The translations under genes were made by a program, and so were the position numbers. DNA of 64,000 bases from Ephydatia muelleri (taxonomy: Eukaryota; Porifera; Demospongiae; Spongillida; Spongillidae). Shown here one piece after another: positions 58,633 through 64,000 of the stretch (position 1 is the stretch's first letter; each line of letters starts with the position of its first letter). Where the stretch lies: positions 186,001 through 250,000 of the forward strand of contig JABACO010000002.1 in NCBI GenBank assembly GCA_013339895.1, given 5' to 3'. The notes beneath the pieces are model-generated. The model worked only from the letters and a program-made list of their open reading frames with translations. It was not told the origin of the DNA and ran no database searches.

Positions 58633-58993
58633 CTAAACAGTGTCCACATCGTAAACACGGATGAGATTGTCAGTGTAACCAGCAAACAAGGTCTGGCCAT
58701 CAGCGCTCCATGCCAGACTCATGCACTCCACTGATGCACCTCCTGGAACCTCAGCTCTGATCTCATCCACTACGGTCTTGCTCTCCAAGTCCTGCACGGC
58801 AAATCATGCCAGCATTGCACACACACCACACCACCACCTAGTAACATACCCATATCTTGACGGTGGATCCAGTGGCTGCACACAGCCAATAGCGGTTAGG
58901 GCTGAAGACAAGAGCATTGATAGTTTCTCCACCCCCTGGTAGTGTGTACAGGTGCTTGCTGTCATTGAGGTCCCACAGCATGGCCTGACCATC
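58633..58993 (-). pseudogene. RACK1: RACK1 3'-end copy (last two exons only)
   Basis: Two exons, 58633-58791 and 58850-58993, in phase 0. They encode the last two WD repeats of receptor for activated C kinase 1: '[18 protein letters not shown]', '[19 protein letters not shown]', '[17 protein letters not shown]', '[18 protein letters not shown]'. RACK1 is a ribosome-associated seven-blade propeller of about 317 residues; here only about 100 are present. Upstream of 58994, where exon five or six should lie, the sequence becomes a short minisatellite and then retroelement fragments. The copy is therefore truncated, unless missing exons lie farther right, which I did not find. The second copy enters at 63926. 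Confidence 0.8.
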
Positions 58994-59351
58994 CTAAAGG
59001 ACAGTGGAGATGAGCATGTAGGAATGGGGACTGGGAGATGAGCATGTAGGAATGGGGACTATCAGTAACCATGGAGACATTTCCTCCACAACAAAATGTG
59101 ATTGGCAACAGGTGGAACCAAGGTTACATTATTACACGCATTTCAAGGAAATAAACATGAACTACTCTCTGAACATGCCAATGGTTCAGTTGCGTTGCAC
59201 ACCATACATGCCAGGCTGAACACCCATCTTGTTCCTTCCAATGCCATGCAAAGCATTTCTGGTCCACGTGTGTCTGTGTTGCTGTGCATCAACAATAATT
59301 TTGTATCTTATGTAATAAGTTCTAATAAATCTATATACTACAAGTTATTCT
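58994..59351. other. Duplication breakpoint region; no gene recognised
   Basis: Contains two copies of 'gatgagcatgtaggaatggg' (about 59006-59060), then unassigned sequence up to the retroelement fragment. The right border of the PDZ/RACK1 duplication should lie here but cannot be placed because the other copy leaves the window. Confidence 0.35.
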
Positions 59352-59700
59352 TTAATTAAAGTCAGTAGGGATCACATTCCTAGCCAGTATGGCCCTTGCT
59401 ATGGCTCTAACCAGGGTGATATTTAGCCTTCCAAACATGTCACTGATCACCCTGGCTTTACGAAATGAGGAAGAGCCAAAGGCCAAGCGTGTGGCCATAG
59501 AGTGAAGGTTCTTCTTGCTTCCTCACCCCAATTGCAGTAAGTTTCTACTGCTAGAGGCACACACCTCCAGCCTAGTTCAGCACATTTAGGGTCATTGGCT
59601 GTGTGCTTTCTGTTTTCTGCAGCTTCAGCAGCAGCACCCATCCTCCTACTTGCCTCATATGTATGAATGTATTTATCTGACAGGAACGTTTTCATAAAAC
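59352..59700 (-). pseudogene. Retroelement ORF tail, minus-strand copy
   Basis: Same family as 8842-9430. Motifs: 'ENRKHTANDPKCAELGW', 'RCVPLAVETYCNWGEEARR', then after a frameshift near 59495 'MATRLAFGSSSFRKARVI', 'SDMFGRLNITLVRAIARAIL' and a stop at 59352. Lacks everything upstream of the endonuclease-like segment. Confidence 0.8.
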
Positions 59701-59714
59701 TTATTACTTTTCAT

Positions 59715-60062
59715 TCACTGGGCAAGCCTGCAGCCTTTGACTTCTGTGTGACCTCTCCGCTAAATTCACTTATCCTTTCGGAAGCGGGAGTGTCTTCAGG
59801 AGTGGCGGCTCAGGCCTCAGAGATAAGAAAACACAACAATAATGATGCTAAATGTGTGGAATTAGGTTGGGTGTGCATCCCTTTGGTTGTCGAGACGTAT
59901 GGAGCATGGGGTCAAGAGGCAGTTAAAACTTTTGCGCAGTTGGCATCCAGGCTGGCAATTGCATGCTCCAAGCCTAAATCAGTCGTCATAAATGAGATTT
60001 ACGGAAGGCTTAAAACCTGCCTCATGAGATCCATTTCTTCGGCTAGGATTGTGCCCTCATGA
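59715..60062 (+). pseudogene. Retroelement ORF tail, plus-strand copy
   Basis: Head-to-head with the previous fragment. Reads 'GKPAAFDFCVTSPLNSLIL', 'RKHNNNDAKCVELGWVCIP', 'VVETYGAWGQEAVKTFAQL', 'EIYGRLKTCLMRSISSAR' and stops at 60062. Its 3' flank ends in 'gtaaataaaaac', which overlaps the next palindrome. Confidence 0.8.
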
Positions 60063-60107
60063 ATTGTTATGTGTATGTAATTGTGCGTCAGTGTATTTTA
60101 TATTGCA

Positions 60108-60400
60108 CAAGTAAATAAAAACATTCTCTAACGAGAAAGTTGTTGGTATATAGGATTGACCAATGGTTGTGTAAAAAGCATGAAAACAAGAGTGACAGAA
60201 ATATGACTTGAAAATTGAAATAGGCCTATATTTAGCCCATCACTCAGGCATGTACTGTATAACGTTAGTGTGCTAAATATAGGCCTATTTCAATTTTCAA
60301 GTCATATTTCTGTCACTCTTGTTTTCATGCTTTTTACACAACCATTGGTCAATCCTATATACCAACAACTTTCTCGTTAGAGAATGTTTTTATTTACTTG
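60108..60400. mobile_element. Fold-back element, about 290 bp
   Basis: Arms of about 130 bp, nearly perfect. The left arm starts CAAGTAAATAAAAACATTCT at 60108; the right arm ends AGAATGTTTTTATTTACTTG at 60400. The loop (about 60243-60270) is short. Both arms include 'gaccaatggttgtgtaaaaa' and 'aaatataggcctatttcaat' or their complements. No coding capacity. Confidence 0.85.
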
Positions 60401-60539
60401 TTTCATTAGTTTTTTCCTCTGGCATCTTTATAAGTGGTCACAAATTGATTTTAATTTTCGTAGGGAGGGAGGGAGGTTTAAAATTTTAATAATAGAAATT
60501 ATACGTATAGGAGTTCTTAATGTTATTTACTGTTCGGCC

Positions 60540-61044
60540 ATGTTCTCTATGTCTCCCCCAGCCTCTTCCATGGCCGCGGCGGCCTGGTTCTGGTCATGGG
60601 AGCCATGTGGGTGGTGGTGGCAGTGGCCAGGGGAGCAGCAGGCGAAGTGGTGGTGGGGGCACTGGTGTCAATACTGCTGGTGCCGGTGGTGGGGCTGGTG
60701 GTGGTAGCGGCGGTGCTCCTGCTTCTGCTGGTGGCGGCGGGGGCAGCTCTGCTGCTGCTTCTGCTGGTGGCGGCGGGGGCAGTGCTGCTGCTGCTGCTGG
60801 TGGCGGTGGGGGCAGCTCTGCTGCTGCTTCTGCTGGTGGCGGTGGCTGTGGGGGCAGTGCTGCTGCTGCTACTGCTGATTGTAGTCAAAAGTTTGTCATT
60901 GTGTCAATGGTAGGCTTTTTTACATCAGATAAGGAAGCCTTTTTGTGCATCAGATTAAGGATGACACCCCAATATTCAATAGACAGGTCACAAAGGACTG
61001 TACACAACAGTTGGGTCACCATGCATGCTTTACATGTGAAGTGA
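60540..61044 (+). other. Gly/Ala-rich low-complexity ORF, doubtful
   Basis: A GC-rich imperfect triplet repeat (about 60600-60880, 'gctgctgct' with 'ggtggcggcgggggc') creates a Gly/Ala/Ser-rich frame ('GGGGGSSAAASAGG' units) ending in a non-repetitive tail. Two other frames and the reverse strand are also open, so the openness is compositional. It could be a low-complexity protein, but nothing supports expression. Confidence 0.2.
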
Positions 61045-61159
61045 ATGGCAGATCCCTTACATGCGTGCTGCACACATGTTGCATGCACATCTTCCTATAG
61101 CTTTTTAATGCTAGTGCAATACAACATGCCATGACATACCTTGGGGTGGTAGTGGTAGT

Positions 61160-61850
61160 TCAGTGACCCCTGCGATACCGCTTCCTCTCGGCAGCACGTT
61201 TAGCCAATCGGACAGCGGGGTCATTCCAATACCGATTCCTTTCAGATGCCTTAATGGCAGCTGAATTGTCCTCGTATTTCGGCCTTTTAGCAGCGCGGTT
61301 CTCCTCGACATCCTCTTGATATCGCTGCCTTTTAGCAGCACGGTTCTCCTCGACGTCCTGATGATATCGCTGCCTTTTAGCAGCACGGTTGTCCTCGACG
61401 TCCTCTTGATACCACTGCCTTTTAGCAGCACGGTTCTCCTCGACGTCCTCTTGATATCGCTGCCTTTTAGCAGCACGGTTGTCCTCGACGTACTCTTGAT
61501 ATTGCTGCCTTTTAGCAGATATTGCTTAGATTCAATATCTGCGTTGTAGCTGTCGCGTACAGAGGCCTTCTTTTCGGGATCGGCCTTGTAGCTGTCAAGT
61601 ACAGAGGCCTTCTTCTTTTCGGGATCGGCCTTGTAGCTGTCGCGTACAGAGGCCTTCTTCTTTTCGGGATCGGCCTTGTAGCTGTCGCGTACAGAGACCT
61701 TCTTCTTTTCGAGATCGGCCTTGTAGCGCGCTCGGGCTTTACTTATTTAGCCTTGTTTTGTTGTGATAAAATATCGTCTTGCTTTTGAAGGTATTCCGCT
61801 CGTTGCTTAGATCTCTTCTTTCGATTACGCGAAGGCACTAGCCAAAGTAT
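61160..61850 (-). pseudogene. Lys/Arg-rich repeat protein, Helitron-like N-terminal fragment
   Basis: Minus-strand reading gives 'RKKRSKQRAEYLQKQDD', then (after a frame change near 61745) four 15-residue repeats of 'YKADPEKKKASVRDS'. After another near 61520 come five repeats of 'YQEDVEENRAAKRQR', then 'SERNRYWNDPAVRLAKRAAE' and a stop at 61160-61162. I associate this pattern of YxxDPEKKxAxxRxxY / RxAKRxRY repeats with the N-terminus of Helitron-like and related mobile polyproteins in sponges, where it precedes the Rep/helicase part. Here that part is missing. The two repeat types are visible as 45-bp DNA minisatellites at about 61555-61735 and 61290-61525. Confidence 0.5.
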
Positions 61851-62529
61851 TAAACTGCGATAGGAACACCAAATAAATTTCGGAGTATTTATACTGCATG
61901 CTGTAAAATAACTTCATTAATCAACAATAAACCAAATAAACTTCTGCAATAACTTCATATCCTATAAAAAAATTGCTACCGCATGAGGTACTTCTCGCTG
62001 TAGTCTTTCTAGATGTTTATATGACCTTAAAGGGCACCGTGCAGGTGAATTCCAAAGATATTGGTGCTATTGCCGTTACTCAAAACCGTTCGTAGCTCGA
62101 GTTATACCTTCCTAAGGAAGAAGACGACGACGACGACCAAGAATTATTTTAGGACTGGGCACGAGAAACAGGAATTCGTTTGTTTCTCTAAAAGTACACC
62201 GTTTTATGACATGGAACAAACGTAGAACTGTAGATCTTTGAGTTCTCGTTCCATCGCGACAAAGAGATAAGCGATCCGTTTCTCCGTTGTCCCTCCAGAC
62301 GCGAGTGAAGTTTTTTTAATGATATTCATAAATCGTCAATCAATCCTATATTGAACCTGCTGCCGCATGTTCAGATACTGCGTTTATGAATAAATTATGC
62401 GTCTTTCTACAATTAAAGAAGAATAATAATTATTGCAAATTTTACATACACCGTACAGCACACCAACAAAATCAAAGTAATCACCCCCACACCCACACAG
62501 CTCAACCCCCCCTCCTCCGACTGCCGAAA
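61851..62529. other. No gene recognised
   Basis: Spacer with weak ORFs only. Confidence 0.3.
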
Positions 62530-62833
62530 CCTTGTACGGGAGAGCAAGGCTCTAGCATTGGCTCTCACGAGCGAAAGGCTTAGCCTCTGGTACAAGATGG
62601 TAGCCTGTGATTTTTGGGTGTGCATTCCACTGGCAGTAGATACCTTTGGGCATTGGGGGAAGGAGACCCAAAACGTTTTATCACGTCTAGCGTCTTTACT
62701 GTCCATCCACAAAGGCCGCCCCAAATCTGTTGCCCTGTTTGACATCTACAGCAGAATGAACATGTGTTTAGTTAGATCGGTATCCAGGGCCATCATGGGC
62801 AGGGTAGTAGTCCTTTGGGGCATTTGTGTGTAG
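62530..62833 (+). pseudogene. Retroelement ORF tail, fourth copy
   Basis: Contains 'WVCIPLAVDTFGHWGKETQN', 'LSRLASLLSIHKGRPKSV' and 'DIYSRMNMCLVRSVSRAIMG', the end of the same polyprotein family. The upstream half of the endonuclease-like segment is absent; the frame enters from unrelated sequence near 62600. Confidence 0.75.
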
Positions 62834-63195
62834 TGTGGTGTAGTTAGTTCTTTGTTCTTGTGTATGTTCAAACTGTGATTAGGACCATTTAGTGTTGTAT
62901 ATGTATATGTCTTTCTGTGTTACATTATTTTAATGTAATTTCTCACAAGTTTTGTTATTGTTTGATCATTGCATTGCATAACCAACCTAGTACGGAGTTA
63001 CAACGACCCCCGTTGCGATGCTGCCCAAATGCTTTATTGAATGATTCAGTGCATCGAGTGGTTCACGTTAAGAGGAAGGAAATTGGATTTGTGGTGTAAG
63101 GTGTGGGCAGAACTCTTATGTAAAGCAGTAAGCGTGAATTGGTGGGGTTTCACTTTGTATACATCGCCTTCCCGCACTGAACGCATCAGTAGGCC
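62834..63195. other. Upstream region of the PDZ gene; no gene recognised
   Basis: Presumed promoter and 5' flank of the PDZ gene. No clear TATA box or exon. Confidence 0.3.
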
Positions 63196-63236
63196 GCTCT
63201 CCTCCGCTCTCCTCCGCTCTCCTCCGCTCTCCTCCG
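63196..63236. repeat. 10-bp repeat just upstream of PDZ start
   Basis: Four copies of CTCTCCTCCG ending five bases before the ATG at 63241; likely in the 5' UTR. Confidence 0.85.
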
Positions 63237-63240
63237 TACA

Positions 63241-63582
63241 ATGGTCTACACATTTCGAGTTGAACTGGAAAAGGACGGAGCGGGCGGTCTCGGGTTAGGG
63301 ATCAAAGGAGGCCGAGGAGAAGGTGATGGGAGATTCTTTGTTTCACATCTACTCGCAGGAAAGCCAGCGTCCATCCAAGGATCCTTGCAACCAAATGATG
63401 TCATAATAGCAGTAAATGGCCATCCCCTGGAGGGTCTAACGTTGGAACAAGGATGCGCGCTGATAGTCGCCAGCTCTGCCTTGGTTCGGTTCGTGGTACA
63501 ACGCGACGGTGACCCGCCAACCGTTGAACTCACTACCATTAAGACGATTCCGTCACGCGACATTGTACATACTGACCAATGA
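63241..63582 (+). CDS. Single PDZ-domain protein
   Basis: Intronless 113-codon gene. Residues 3-92 form one PDZ domain: 'YTFRVELEKDGAGG', then the carboxylate-binding loop 'GLGLGIKGGRGEGDGRFFV', 'KPASIQGSLQPNDVIIAVNG', 'EGLTLEQGCALIVASSALV' and 'RFVVQRDGD'. The C-terminus is a short Thr/Ser-rich tail. PDZ domains bind C-terminal peptides of partner proteins; with no other domain the protein may act as a small competitor or linker. It converges on RACK1. A 5'-truncated copy lies 5293 bp upstream. It may also be the first exon of something larger, but the stop is clear. Confidence 0.8.
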   Translation: MVYTFRVELEKDGAGGLGLGIKGGRGEGDGRFFVSHLLAGKPASIQGSLQPNDVIIAVNGHPLEGLTLEQGCALIVASSALVRFVVQRDGDPPTVELTTIKTIPSRDIVHTDQ

Positions 63583-63785
63583 AAAGATATATAATCTATG
63601 TACTTTTATGTATGCTTTATGTTGCACTAGTAAGTGGTTTAGTACGATGTGCGTGTGAGAAGAAACGCGAGGAAAAAATAAAATTGCTGGACAGCGTCAA
63701 TGGCACTTTGTCAACTGGAATTGAACCAGTTGGACAGGTTAAAAGCCTATTGCAAACCAATTGCGTGAACGAAGTAGCCATTTAA
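63579..63785 (+). CDS. Small ORF with N-terminal hydrophobic segment, copy 2
   Basis: 68 codons overlapping the PDZ stop by ATGA, same protein as at 58286-58492 (hydrophobic residues 4-23, then a charged tail). If translated it would need reinitiation or a separate transcript. Most cautious view: PDZ 3' UTR. Confidence 0.3.
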   Translation: MKRYIIYVLLCMLYVALVSGLVRCACEKKREEKIKLLDSVNGTLSTGIEPVGQVKSLLQTNCVNEVAI

Positions 63786-63925
63786 CCAAGCCAGCATATG
63801 ACACTTCTTGTTCCACCTATTTATAGACGCACCATATGTACAATCATCCCTGCAAAAACTTCTGAATGCAAAAAAAAGAGAGGATTCTTTTATATCATAC
63901 AGTACAATCAAGTTGCATCACATTT

Positions 63926-64000
63926 CTAAACAGTGTCCACATCGTAAACACGGATGAGATTGTCAGTGTAACCAGCAAACAAGGTCTGGCCATCAGCGCT
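63926..64000 (-). CDS. RACK1: RACK1, 3' end, partial at window edge
   Basis: The last 25 codons, '[19 protein letters not shown]' to the stop at 63926-63928, are present; the rest lies beyond the right edge. It is identical to the copy at 58633 over this stretch. Probably the functional locus, since the neighbouring PDZ gene is intact here, but this cannot be proved from the window. The C-terminus reads 'VYDVDTV' where human RACK1 has 'VWQVTIGTR'. Confidence 0.85.
   Translation of the reverse strand, partial: SADGQTLFAGYTDNLIRVYDVDTV

Noticed and set aside
60596-60913. Hydrophobic Val/Leu-rich ORF as a membrane protein
   Set aside because: Another frame of the GC-rich triplet repeat at 60600-60880; three frames are open there at once.

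Overview
The window looks like nuclear DNA of a marine invertebrate, most likely a demosponge. Host genes have many short introns (about 40-100 bp) with GT-AG and a few GC-AG borders. They encode animal housekeeping or signalling proteins: a DNAJB12/14-type chaperone, bifunctional PAPS synthase, TIMM23, class III alcohol dehydrogenase, a DED-DD FADD-like adaptor, NAA60 and RACK1. The mobile fragments (retroelement tails, RecQ-like genes, Ulp1-PHD pseudogenes) resemble families I associate with sponge and cnidarian genomes. The organism call is inference. All exon structures were spliced by eye; the reading phase closes at every junction of the seven complete multi-exon genes.

Layout. 1-14 kb is gene-poor: decayed mobile elements (a frameshifted uncharacterised transposon protein, a Merlin/IS1595-like element, a retroelement tail, an 800-bp fold-back element, an Ulp1-PHD remnant), a SAM-domain pseudogene, and a direct repeat at 1-470 and 13.02-13.46 kb. 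14.3-24.9 kb is one 10.5-kb array of a 27-bp satellite, followed by smaller tandem repeats. 25.6-43.3 kb holds four intact genes head to tail on the minus strand: DNAJB14-like, PAPSS, TIMM23 and ADH5. Their introns carry most of the minisatellites, and the TIMM23 intron also holds a transposon pseudogene. 43.4-48.6 kb is a transposon cluster: a RecQ-like pseudogene between 59-bp terminal inverted repeats with a 9-bp target duplication, then an intact hAT element with a 719-codon transposase. 48.9-53.7 kb holds three host genes: an ETAA1-like candidate on the minus strand, a FADD-like gene whose start codon is only 63 bp away and divergent, and NAA60. 53.7-64 kb mixes minisatellites, fold-back elements, retroelement tails and a Helitron-like N-terminal fragment. 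It also has a partial duplication of a PDZ gene plus the RACK1 3' end; the fuller copy runs off the right edge.

The main themes are very heavy tandem-repeat growth inside introns of conserved genes without damage to exons, and several mobile elements with recognisable ends. The best candidates for something new are the TIR-bounded RecQ element, the intact hAT element and the nested fold-back structures.
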